From Candidatus Sodaliphilus limicaballi (lineage in GTDB: Bacteria; Bacteroidota; Bacteroidia; Bacteroidales; Muribaculaceae), in assembly GCA_018065815.1 (NCBI GenBank), contig JAGHSP010000279.1, forward strand, positions 1 to 5,925: a DNA stretch of 5,925 nucleotides, in the 5' to 3' direction. Shown piece after piece: positions 1 through 5,925 of this stretch (position 1 is the stretch's first letter; each line of letters opens with the position of its first letter). Position numbers and translations under genes: made by a program. The notes under the pieces are model-generated. The model had not been told where the DNA came from, searched no databases, and saw nothing but the letters and a program-made list of their open reading frames with translations.

Positions 1-5
1 GTGAT

Positions 6-13
6 TAACTTTG
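6..13 (+). promoter_or_regulatory. Bacteroidota -7 promoter element for the dsbD operon
   Basis: TAACTTTG matches the TAnnTTTG -7 consensus used by the primary sigma factor of Bacteroidota. The -33 partner would lie left of the window and cannot be seen. Transcription would start at about 18-20, leaving an A-rich leader of only some 16-18 bases before the ATG at 36. There is no Shine-Dalgarno sequence in that leader, which is normal in this phylum. The same 14-base block (ATTAACTTTGCACA) recurs before the tRNA-Cys gene, supporting a promoter function. The start point is inferred. Confidence 0.7.
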
Positions 14-35
14 CACAAAGAAAAAATCAAATCAG

Positions 36-1994
36 ATGAAACGACAGTACTCAATTCTCTTAATTCTGCTGCTGGCAACATTATCGTTGAGCGCACAGAT
101 AGTAACTCCTGTGAAATGGAAAACATCAGTCAAGATGAACGACGACAAACACGGAGTTGTAGTCATGCAAGCGAAAATTGACAACGGGTGGCACATGTAT
201 GCCACCGAGTTGCCAGATGGCGGTCCAGTAGCAACTTCGGTTGAATGGTCAACCCTCAACGGAGTGAAACTCGACGGTAAATTAACGTGGGACAACAAAC
301 CTGTTGAGAAACACGACAAATCATTCGACATGACCCTCAAGTGGTGGGAAAAGAAGGTTACTCTCTCACAAGGTTTCGTTGTGACCGGAGAAGAATACGA
401 GATAAAGGGCACTATCCGTTACATGGCTTGTGACGACCAGCAGTGCTCGGCTCCCGAAACCGAACAGATGAGTTTCAAAGGCAAAGCCGACGCTCTAGCT
501 GACACTGCAAACACCGCGCTCGATTCAGCAACTGTTTCTTTAGGCACCACTCAAACCACAAATCCTGCTGGCGACACTTGGGCGCCAGTCAAAGTTGACA
601 ACGGTGTTGAAACAGGACAAACCGGGTCATCGTCGTTATGGCTGATTTTCATCGCATGCTTTGGAGGAGGGCTTCTCGCACTGCTCACCCCATGCGTGTG
701 GCCCATTATCCCCATGACAGTGAGCTTCTTCCTCAAGAAGAGCGGTTCAAGGGCCAAGTCAATAAAGAATGCTGTCATCTATGGACTTTCTATTATAATA
801 ATTTATGTAGCGTTAGGACTAGTCGTGACTGCGATATTTGGTCCCAGTATGCTCAATGCCATTGCCACAAACGCTGTGTGCAACATTATTTTCTTTGCAT
901 TGCTCGTAGTGTTTGCATTATCTTTCTTCGGGGCATTTGAGATCAAACTACCCGAATCATGGTCCAATAAGATCGACTCTAAAGCAGAACAAACCACAGG
1001 CCTTTTGAGCATATTCTTCATGGCCTTCACACTTGCCATTGTGTCATTTTCTTGCACAGGCCCTATCATCGGCACATTGCTCGTTGAGGCTGCAAGCCAG
1101 GGTAGCGGCATTGCTCCCGCTGTGGGAATGCTTGGATTTGCAATAGCGCTTGCTATTCCATTTACAATCTTTGCGTTATTCCCCTCTATGCTCAAGAAGA
1201 TGCCCAAGTCGGGCGGATGGATGAACACCGTCAAGGTGCTATTAGGTTTCATTGAGTTGGCATTATCGCTCAAGTTCTTGTCTGTTGCCGACCTAGCTTA
1301 TGGCTGGCACATACTTGACCGCGAAGTGTTCCTGGCGCTGTGGATAGCAATATTCCTGATGTTGGGTCTTTATTTACTCGGCATATTCCGTTTCAGCAGC
1401 GACGGCGAGAGTTCGCAGCCAGGTGTAGGTGTCACCCGTGCTATGCTGGGGCTGGTTGCACTGGCGTTCACCGCCTATCTCATTCCTGGCCTGTGGGGCG
1501 CTCCATTGAGAGCAACGAGCGCATTTGTACCGCCATTGTACACCCAAGACTTCAACCTTTATGGCGAAGAACTTGTTGAGTGGGACGATTTTGACAAGGG
1601 TCTTGAAGCAGCAGAACGTAGCGGCAAACCTGTATTCGTTGATTTTTCTGGTTACGGCTGTGTGAATTGCCGCAAGATGGACGGAGCCGTGCTTGATGTA
1701 GATGAGGTGAAGACTTTGATATCCAAAGAATTTGTCACCGTGAAACTCATGGTTGACGATAAAGCTCCACTAGAAAAAGTCATAACCGTGGAAGAAAATG
1801 GAAAGAGTCGCGAGCTGACTACAAAAGGTGACCTGTGGAGCTACCTGCAACGCCACAAATTCAATGCTAACTCACAACCATACTATGTGGTGCTGAACAG
1901 CAAGGGCGAATTACTCTCTGGTCCCTTTACCTACGACGAGAATGTCGAAGCATTTAAAGATTTCTTAAACAAAGGATTAAACAATGCCAAATAA
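36..1994 (+). CDS. dsbD: Thiol:disulfide interchange protein DsbD (cytochrome c biogenesis/thioredoxin-domain fusion)
   Basis: This inner-membrane protein would carry electrons from cytoplasmic thioredoxin to periplasmic thiol proteins. The 652 residues show the three DsbD parts in order. First comes a signal peptide (about 1-20, cleavage likely after SLSA) and a periplasmic alpha domain with the cysteine pair C132/C137 (CDDQQC). Next is a membrane domain of about eight helices (201-485) with one redox cysteine in TPCVWP (C220) and the other in SCTGP (C340). Last is a periplasmic thioredoxin-like domain (about 510-652) with CVNC (C542/C545) and a probable cis-proline at P615. All six expected redox cysteines are present. 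The residue before CVNC is Gly instead of the common Trp, and the C545-P615 stretch is about 20 residues longer than I recall for E. coli DsbD. The protein is also longer than E. coli DsbD (about 565), partly from a Thr/Ala-rich linker at 150-200. The ATG at 36 directly precedes the signal peptide. It is first in the operon and overlaps mazG by 11 bases. Confidence 0.9.
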   Translation: MKRQYSILLILLLATLSLSAQIVTPVKWKTSVKMNDDKHGVVVMQAKIDNGWHMYATELPDGGPVATSVEWSTLNGVKLDGKLTWDNKPVEKHDKSFDMTLKWWEKKVTLSQGFVVTGEEYEIKGTIRYMACDDQQCSAPETEQMSFKGKADALADTANTALDSATVSLGTTQTTNPAGDTWAPVKVDNGVETGQTGSSSLWLIFIACFGGGLLALLTPCVWPIIPMTVSFFLKKSGSRAKSIKNAVIYGLSIIIIYVALGLVVTAIFGPSMLNAIATNAVCNIIFFALLVVFALSFFGAFEIKLPESWSNKIDSKAEQTTGLLSIFFMAFTLAIVSFSCTGPIIGTLLVEAASQGSGIAPAVGMLGFAIALAIPFTIFALFPSMLKKMPKSGGWMNTVKVLLGFIELALSLKFLSVADLAYGWHILDREVFLALWIAIFLMLGLYLLGIFRFSSDGESSQPGVGVTRAMLGLVALAFTAYLIPGLWGAPLRATSAFVPPLYTQDFNLYGEELVEWDDFDKGLEAAERSGKPVFVDFSGYGCVNCRKMDGAVLDVDEVKTLISKEFVTVKLMVDDKAPLEKVITVEENGKSRELTTKGDLWSYLQRHKFNANSQPYYVVLNSKGELLSGPFTYDENVEAFKDFLNKGLNNAK

Positions 1995-2784
1995 CAGTAA
2001 AGACACTAAACTGAAAGCATTCGGCGAACTGCTGGATGTACTCGATATATTACGGGCAAAATGCCCCTGGGATTCAGTGCAGACTAATGAAAGCCTGCGT
2101 CCTAACACCATTGAGGAAACAATGGAGCTTGCCGAGGCTATTATCGAATGTGACAACGACAAGATGCGCAAGGAATTGGGCGACGTGTTGCTTCACATTC
2201 TGTTTTATTCAGTGATTGCCAACGAGCAGAGCCATTTTGACATTGCCGATGTGTGTAATTCACTTCGCGAGAAATTGATTTTCCGCCACCCTCACATCTT
2301 TGGAGACACACAGGCCGATAACGCGCAGCAAGTGCGTGAAAACTGGGAAGTCATCAAAATGAAAGAAAAGGACGGCAACAAGTCTGTTTTGAGCGGAGTG
2401 CCCTCTACCCTGCCCTCGCTCATTAAAGCCGAACGTGTGCAGGAGAAAGCTGCCAACGTGGGGTTTGATTGGGAAAATCGCGAGGACGTGTGGGACAAGG
2501 TGAAAGAGGAAATCAACGAAGTCGAGCAAGAGATAAAAGCCGGCAACGAAGTGAATACTGAAAAAGAGTTTGGCGACCTGTTCTTTGCACTAGTAAATGC
2601 CGCCCGACTTTATGGTGTGCGTCCCGACAATGCGCTTGAAAAAACCAACCGCAAATTCATTGCGAGGTTCAACCACATCGAGAAACGTGCTGCACAAGAA
2701 GGATTAAAACTCAACGAAATGACCCTTATACAGATGGATAAATTCTGGGACGAGGCTAAATCATTACATTTAGGCGAGATATGA
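1984..2784 (+). CDS. mazG: Nucleoside triphosphate pyrophosphohydrolase MazG
   Basis: MazG hydrolyses NTPs and dNTPs to the monophosphate and pyrophosphate in the cytoplasm, a house-cleaning role that in E. coli also affects ppGpp levels. The length (266) matches the two-domain form (E. coli, 263). The N-terminal domain has the family signatures CPWD (27-30), SLRP (37-40), EExxE (E44, E45, E48), ELGD (64-67) and RHPHIFGD (101-108). The C-terminal domain repeats the metal-binding pattern, with EExxE at E175/E176/E179 and EFGD at 195-198, so both halves keep their acidic residues. In E. coli MazG the C-terminal domain carries the activity. The ATG lies inside the end of dsbD, and AGGA at 1973-1976 is a plausible weak ribosome-binding site 7 bases upstream. 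Coupled translation is therefore likely. The stop shares ATGA with the topB start. Confidence 0.95.
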   Translation: MPNNSKDTKLKAFGELLDVLDILRAKCPWDSVQTNESLRPNTIEETMELAEAIIECDNDKMRKELGDVLLHILFYSVIANEQSHFDIADVCNSLREKLIFRHPHIFGDTQADNAQQVRENWEVIKMKEKDGNKSVLSGVPSTLPSLIKAERVQEKAANVGFDWENREDVWDKVKEEINEVEQEIKAGNEVNTEKEFGDLFFALVNAARLYGVRPDNALEKTNRKFIARFNHIEKRAAQEGLKLNEMTLIQMDKFWDEAKSLHLGEI

Positions 2785-4832
2785 TAGTTTGTGTTACCGA
2801 GAAACCCAGCGTTGCACGAGACATTGCCACAATTTTAGGGGCAAACTCACGTCGTGACGGCTTTTTCGAAGGAAATGGATACTGTGTGACATGGACATTC
2901 GGTCACCTGTGCACACTCAAGGAACCAGCCGACTACTCTCCTCTGTGGAACCGCTGGAGCCTAGGGGTGCTTCCCATGATGCCCCAGCGATTTGGCATCA
3001 AGTTAATTGACGACGAAGGCATCAAGAAACAATTTCATGTCATCGAATCCCTCATTGCATCGGCCGACGAAGTCGTGAACTGCGGTGATGCCGGCCAGGA
3101 AGGAGAACTTATCCAGCGATGGGTATATCAAAAGGCGCAATGCAACAAACCCGTGAAACGCCTTTGGATTTCTTCTCTTACCGACGAAAGTATTCGTGAG
3201 GGATTTAAACAACTAAAACCAGCAAGCGAATTTGACAACCTTTACTTCGCAGGTCTTTCACGTGCCATTGGAGACTGGATGCTAGGCATGAATGCAACCC
3301 GGCTTTACACTTTAAAATATTCACAGTCGCGCAATGTGCTTTCAATAGGACGTGTGCAGACGCCCACACTAGCACTTATAGTAAATCGTCAACGAGAAAT
3401 AGAGAACTTCGTCCCTGAGGATTATTGGGAAATCAAGACCGTGTATCGTGATGTTACATTCAACTCCACAAAAGGCCGATACAAGAGCGTTGACGAAGCT
3501 AATGCTGTAATTGAAAGCATTAAGCAATACCCGTTGGTAATTAACAGCATCGAGAAGAAAAACGGCAAAGAAGCACCACCCCGCCTGTTTGACTTGACAA
3601 CACTGCAAGTTGAGTGTAACAAGAAATTTTCGTTCACTGCCGACGAGACGCTGAAACTCATTCAATCACTCTATGAGAAAAAAGTGACTACCTACCCGCG
3701 TGTAGATACCACCTACTTGAGCGAGGATATTTATGAAAAGATTCCCGGCATCATGCAGGCCATGAAACCATACGCGCCTCTCACAGCTCCAGTGCTTCAG
3801 TTACCCAAACTGCCCAAGAGCAAAAAGGTGTTTGACAACAGCAAGGTTACCGACCACCATGCTATTATACCCACCAACATGGATCCTAGCAAGGTTTTCT
3901 TGTCACATGATGAGAAACTGGTTTACAACCTTATTGCAAAGCGATTTATAGCTGCATTTTATCCCGACTGCGAATTTGCTACGACAACTGTGATGGCAAC
4001 AGCCAACACTACCGAGTTCAAAGCAACTGGCAAAGTGATTATGAAAGAAGGTTGGCGTGTTATATTCAATAAAGAAAAGGACACCGACGCCAATGCCAAG
4101 GACGATGACAACGGAATCATGCCAGAGTTTGTGAAAGGCGAAAGCGGACCTCACACACCGTCTTTGCTCAAAAAAGCTACACAACCCCCAAAACCATATA
4201 CCGAGGGTACCTTGCTTCGTGCAATGGAAACTGCTGGAAAAACAGTAGATGACGAAGAGCTGCGTGAAGCTATGAAGGAAAACGGCATAGGCCGTCCTTC
4301 GACTAGGGCTGCAATAATTGAGACATTGTTCAAACGCAAATACATACGCAAGGAAAGAAAAAGCCTCTCGGCTACACTTGCTGGCGTGCAACTAATTGAC
4401 ACGATAAAGGAAGAACTGCTCAAGAGCGCAAAGCTGACAGGCTTGTGGGAGAACAAACTTCGTCATATCGAGCGAGGAGAATTCAGTGCACAGCAGTTCA
4501 TCGACGAACTAAAAGCAATGGTCAACGAGGTTGTGCTCAATGTGATGCGCGACAACTCGGGCGGAAGCATCATTGTGGAGCAAGATTCTCCCAAAAAGCC
4601 TAAAACGCCCTCGTCAGGAGAGAAAAAAACACGTGCACCACGCATCAAGTCTATTGAAGAAATTGCTTGTCCTGTGTGCGGCAAGGGGCATTTGGTAAAG
4701 GGCAAAAGCGCATATGGATGCAGCGAGTTTCGTAATGGGTGTAACACACTGTTTCCTTTCGCACAATTTCCCGCCGACCTGACTCCTGCAAAGTTGCGTC
4801 AGGCGATAACCAAACAATACAAAAACAAATGA
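2781..4832 (+). CDS. topB: DNA topoisomerase III (type IA)
   Basis: TopB cuts one DNA strand through a 5'-phosphotyrosine link and passes another through, unlinking precatenanes and recombination intermediates, often with a RecQ helicase. The 683 residues show a Toprim domain (about 1-135) with catalytic E7 in TEKPS and the acidic motif DAGQEGE (103-109). The four-domain cleavage core follows, with SIGRVQTPTLALI (188-200), active-site Y305 in TYPRVD, DHHAIIPT (358-365), PPKPYTEGTLL (469-479) and GIGRPSTRA (502-510). A Lys/Pro-rich linker (603-625) leads to one C-terminal four-cysteine zinc ribbon, C630/C633/C647/C654. The Toprim motif lacks the second Asp of the DPDREGE form; Gly there is shared with the B. 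subtilis TopB type (DAGREGE as I recall it), while Gln106 replaces the usual Arg. The start overlaps mazG as ATGA and the end overlaps the NUDIX gene in the same way, so the gene is embedded in the operon. Confidence 0.97.
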   Translation: MIVCVTEKPSVARDIATILGANSRRDGFFEGNGYCVTWTFGHLCTLKEPADYSPLWNRWSLGVLPMMPQRFGIKLIDDEGIKKQFHVIESLIASADEVVNCGDAGQEGELIQRWVYQKAQCNKPVKRLWISSLTDESIREGFKQLKPASEFDNLYFAGLSRAIGDWMLGMNATRLYTLKYSQSRNVLSIGRVQTPTLALIVNRQREIENFVPEDYWEIKTVYRDVTFNSTKGRYKSVDEANAVIESIKQYPLVINSIEKKNGKEAPPRLFDLTTLQVECNKKFSFTADETLKLIQSLYEKKVTTYPRVDTTYLSEDIYEKIPGIMQAMKPYAPLTAPVLQLPKLPKSKKVFDNSKVTDHHAIIPTNMDPSKVFLSHDEKLVYNLIAKRFIAAFYPDCEFATTTVMATANTTEFKATGKVIMKEGWRVIFNKEKDTDANAKDDDNGIMPEFVKGESGPHTPSLLKKATQPPKPYTEGTLLRAMETAGKTVDDEELREAMKENGIGRPSTRAAIIETLFKRKYIRKERKSLSATLAGVQLIDTIKEELLKSAKLTGLWENKLRHIERGEFSAQQFIDELKAMVNEVVLNVMRDNSGGSIIVEQDSPKKPKTPSSGEKKTRAPRIKSIEEIACPVCGKGHLVKGKSAYGCSEFRNGCNTLFPFAQFPADLTPAKLRQAITKQYKNK

Positions 4833-5386
4833 ATCTCATGCATAACCAAGACCTAAGCGAAATTGAGATATTCCCGATAGTTGATCCTAAAGGTAATGTC
4901 ATAGGCAAAGCAACCCGTAAGGAATGTCATTCGGGGAGCAAATTGTTACACCCTGTTGTCCACCTTCATGTGTTTAACAAACAGGGCAAACTATTCTTGC
5001 AACGAAGAGCGCTCACAAAGTATATCCAGCCAGGAAAGTGGGATACCGCAGTAGGCGGACATCGTGACTATGGCGAAACTGTGGAGCAAGCATTAGCACG
5101 CGAAGCTCGTGAAGAAATAGGAATAATTGATTTTGTTCCTGTCAAGCTGTTTCACTACGTTTACAATAGCGACAAAGAAAGCGAACTAGTAGATACATAT
5201 TGCACAATAACCGACCAGGAGTCATTCACATGCGACCCAGCCGAAGTAATCGAAGGCAAATTCTGGTCAATACAGGAAATCACTGATGCTCTGGGATCTG
5301 GAATGCTTACTCCTAATTTTGAAGACGAATTCAAGCTTTTAATGAAAGCTCTTCCAAACGTGTTTCCCCAACTTTTTAACGCATAA
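4829..5386 (+). CDS. NUDIX hydrolase, IPP-isomerase-like (YfcD/Idi branch)
   Basis: This is a cytoplasmic NUDIX enzyme of 185 residues that would cleave a nucleoside diphosphate-X or similar diphosphate; the substrate is not readable. The NUDIX box is complete: G77, E83, R91, E92, E95, E96, G98 in the GX5EX7REUXEEXGU pattern. The N-terminal part (FPIVDPKGNVIGKATRKECH at 15-34, then LLHPVVHLHVFN, LFLQRR, PGKWDTAVGGH) resembles the type 1 isopentenyl-diphosphate isomerase/YfcD group. In true Idi the catalytic Cys sits in a VCGH context, and here that position is Gly76 (AVGGH). Hydrolase activity is therefore more likely than isomerase. The ATG at 4829 overlaps the topB stop as ATGA and is preferred because the two junctions upstream are also overlaps; ATG at 4838 (residue 4) is an alternative. 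It is the last protein gene of the operon. Confidence 0.9.
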   Translation: MNLMHNQDLSEIEIFPIVDPKGNVIGKATRKECHSGSKLLHPVVHLHVFNKQGKLFLQRRALTKYIQPGKWDTAVGGHRDYGETVEQALAREAREEIGIIDFVPVKLFHYVYNSDKESELVDTYCTITDQESFTCDPAEVIEGKFWSIQEITDALGSGMLTPNFEDEFKLLMKALPNVFPQLFNA

Positions 5387-5409
5387 GAATAAAAAAAACA
5401 CTATTTTTG

Positions 5410-5440
5410 TTGCACAGAATAAATAAAAGTATTAACTTTG
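5410..5440 (+). promoter_or_regulatory. Bacteroidota-type promoter of tRNA-Cys
   Basis: A TTG at 5410-5412 serves as the -33 element and TAACTTTG at 5433-5440 as the -7 element (TAnnTTTG). The 20-base gap is within the spacing known for Bacteroides promoters. Transcription would begin near 5445-5447, leaving a leader of about 12-14 bases before the tRNA. A TTTG at 5406-5409 is a less well spaced alternative -33. The start point is inferred. Confidence 0.75.
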
Positions 5441-5458
5441 CACACGCAAATGAGAAAT

Positions 5459-5530
5459 GGTCTCTTGGATGAGTGGTTTAGTCATCGGTCTGCAAAACCG
5501 GGTACAGCGGTTCGAATCCGCTAGAGACCT
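5459..5530 (+). tRNA. tRNA-Cys (anticodon GCA)
   Basis: The sequence folds into a full cloverleaf. The acceptor stem is GGTCTCT (5459-5465) with AGAGACC (5523-5529). There is a short D arm (5468-5483). The anticodon stem TCGGT/ACCGG (5485-5489, 5497-5501, one T-G wobble) closes the loop CTGCAAA with anticodon GCA at 5492-5494. A four-base variable loop is followed by the T arm AGCGG-TTCGAAT-CCGCT (5506-5522). The discriminator base at 5530 is T, the identity base of cysteine tRNAs. No CCA is encoded; CTT follows, so the end must be added by the CCA-adding enzyme. It has its own promoter and a terminator 17 bases downstream. Confidence 0.97.
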
Positions 5531-5546
5531 CTTCAAATCAAAAGAT

Positions 5547-5582
5547 TCTCCTAATTCATCACGATTTAGGAGATTTTTTTTT
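5547..5582 (+). terminator. Intrinsic terminator after tRNA-Cys
   Basis: A perfect 8-bp stem, TCTCCTAA (5547-5554) with TTAGGAGA (5566-5573), encloses an 11-base loop and is followed at once by nine T residues (5574-5582). This is the standard Rho-independent form on the plus strand. It ends the tRNA-Cys transcript and any read-through from the dsbD operon. Confidence 0.92.
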
Positions 5583-5840
5583 CAATTTACCGCATAGGTC
5601 AAAATCACGGAACAGCGGATTTTCCTGGTTGGTGAGACAAGAAATAAATATGGAGAGAAGGTGAAACATCCCTTTGGGGATGTGATATGGTAGGCAGCCA
5701 TGCAGGCGTCTATGGGTGGTACGCCGAAATGGCTGTAAAAAGTAGATAATAATTGCCCGTTTAGGTACGGAATAAAAAATCAGCAAATAACTTGCTACCA
5801 CAGCTTATGATATTATTTAACGTAAGTTCGACGAAAATAA
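5583..5840. other. Intergenic stretch without a convincing gene
   Basis: These 258 bases lie between the tRNA terminator and the stop codon of a gene arriving on the minus strand. Plus-strand frames are repeatedly interrupted; for example, the frame entering at 5598 meets stops at 5691, 5736 and 5808. The only longer minus-strand frame runs into the terminator and shows no domain. No TAnnTTTG promoter element is evident on either strand. The middle part holds compact inverted repeats, listed separately. The sequence could be untranslated RNA, the 3' untranslated region of the minus-strand gene, or a decayed element. Confidence 0.5.
5666..5736 (+). ncRNA. Possible structured RNA: two adjacent hairpins, one two-tiered
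   Basis: ACATCCC (5666-5672) pairs with GGGATGT (5677-5683) around a TTTG loop. Ten bases later CAGCCA (5695-5700) pairs with TGGCTG (5730-5735), extended by a G-T wobble at 5694/5736. After a TGCA/GAAA internal loop, GGCGT (5705-5709) pairs with ACGCC (5721-5725) around an 11-base loop. The wobble pair slightly favours the plus strand. I do not recognise a known RNA family, and no promoter or terminator frames it. It could equally be a structured 3' end of the minus-strand gene's transcript or a mobile-repeat relic. Confidence 0.3.
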
Positions 5841-5925
5841 TCAGAAGATTGTGAGTTGTTTATCCTCAACTCGCTCCAAATCCAGCATTGGTTTCTTCGG
5901 GAAGAAGCAGTAGGCGGCTATACCA
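5841..5925 (-). CDS. C-terminal end of an unidentified protein (partial, runs off the window)
   Basis: Reading the minus strand from the right edge, one frame stays open for 27 codons and ends at a TGA (complement of 5841-5843). The visible tail is GIAAYCFFPKKPML followed by DLERVEDKQLTIF. A hydrophobic stretch followed by two lysines and a charged tail would fit the end of a membrane protein with a cytoplasmic C-terminus, but 27 residues are too few to name a family. Of the other two minus-strand frames, one stops within two codons of the edge and one after 19 codons. The gene would converge on the tRNA-Cys unit. The call rests only on frame openness and plausible composition. Confidence 0.45.
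   Translation of the reverse strand, partial: GIAAYCFFPKKPMLDLERVEDKQLTIF

Noticed and set aside
803..1273. 156-codon minus-strand open frame inside dsbD
   Set aside because: It is antisense to the membrane domain of dsbD, whose conserved motifs are clear in the sense frame; the composition is that of a shadow frame.
3903..4391. 162-codon minus-strand open frame inside topB
   Set aside because: It is antisense to conserved topoisomerase core motifs and shows Cys/Phe-rich shadow composition with no domain.
1..5386. Defence system, phage, CRISPR or novel multi-gene system
   Set aside because: All four protein genes belong to well-known housekeeping families with intact motifs, and no repeats, integrases, toxins or defence domains are visible.
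5504..5618. ACAGCGG in the tRNA T arm (5504-5510 region) repeated at 5612-5618, as a possible integration att site
   Set aside because: The match is only seven bases, does not extend to the tRNA 3' end, and there is no integrase or element between the copies.
5559..5801. 80-codon minus-strand open frame
   Set aside because: It runs through the T-tract and half of the tRNA terminator, ends in a low-complexity Lys/Ser tail, has no promoter or recognisable domain, and lies over the inverted repeats.
5853..5872. GAGTTG/CAACTC hairpin as a terminator for the minus-strand gene
   Set aside because: It lies upstream of that gene's stop codon within the coding frame and has no T-tract on either strand.
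5893..5906. TTCTTC/GAAGAA palindrome
   Set aside because: It is short, has a two-base loop and falls in the probable coding tail; chance is sufficient.

Overview
The window looks like chromosomal DNA from a member of the Bacteroidales (phylum Bacteroidota). The evidence is the twice-occurring ATTAACTTTGCACA block, which contains the TAnnTTTG -7 promoter element of this phylum, the lack of strong Shine-Dalgarno sites, a tRNA-Cys gene with no encoded CCA end, and Bacteroidota-like versions of DsbD and topoisomerase III. The family cannot be settled from sequence reading alone; Muribaculaceae or Prevotellaceae-like origin is a guess.

Positions 1-5386 are almost entirely coding and form one plus-strand, four-gene operon. 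A promoter element at 6-13 lies just ahead of dsbD (36-1994, thiol:disulfide interchange protein). It is followed by mazG (1984-2784, nucleoside triphosphate pyrophosphohydrolase), topB (2781-4832, type IA DNA topoisomerase III) and a NUDIX hydrolase of the IPP-isomerase-like branch (4829-5386). Consecutive genes overlap by 11, 4 and 4 bases, so translational coupling is likely. The products act in different places: DsbD moves reductant across the inner membrane, MazG and the NUDIX enzyme act on nucleotides or other diphosphates in the cytoplasm, and TopB resolves DNA junctions and catenanes. They look like co-expressed housekeeping genes rather than one pathway.

Positions 5387-5582 hold a tRNA-Cys(GCA) unit: a Bacteroidota-type promoter (5410-5440), the tRNA (5459-5530) and a strong intrinsic terminator (5547-5582). 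No clear terminator separates the NUDIX gene from the tRNA, so the operon may read through into it.

Positions 5583-5840 have no convincing gene but contain compact inverted repeats (5666-5683 and a two-tier stem at 5694-5736) that could be a structured RNA or a relic of a repeat. At 5841-5925 the minus strand carries what is probably the last 27 codons of a gene entering from the right, convergent with the tRNA unit. I see no mobile element, CRISPR array or defence system; most of the window is ordinary core genome, and the region worth a second look is the structured intergenic tail.
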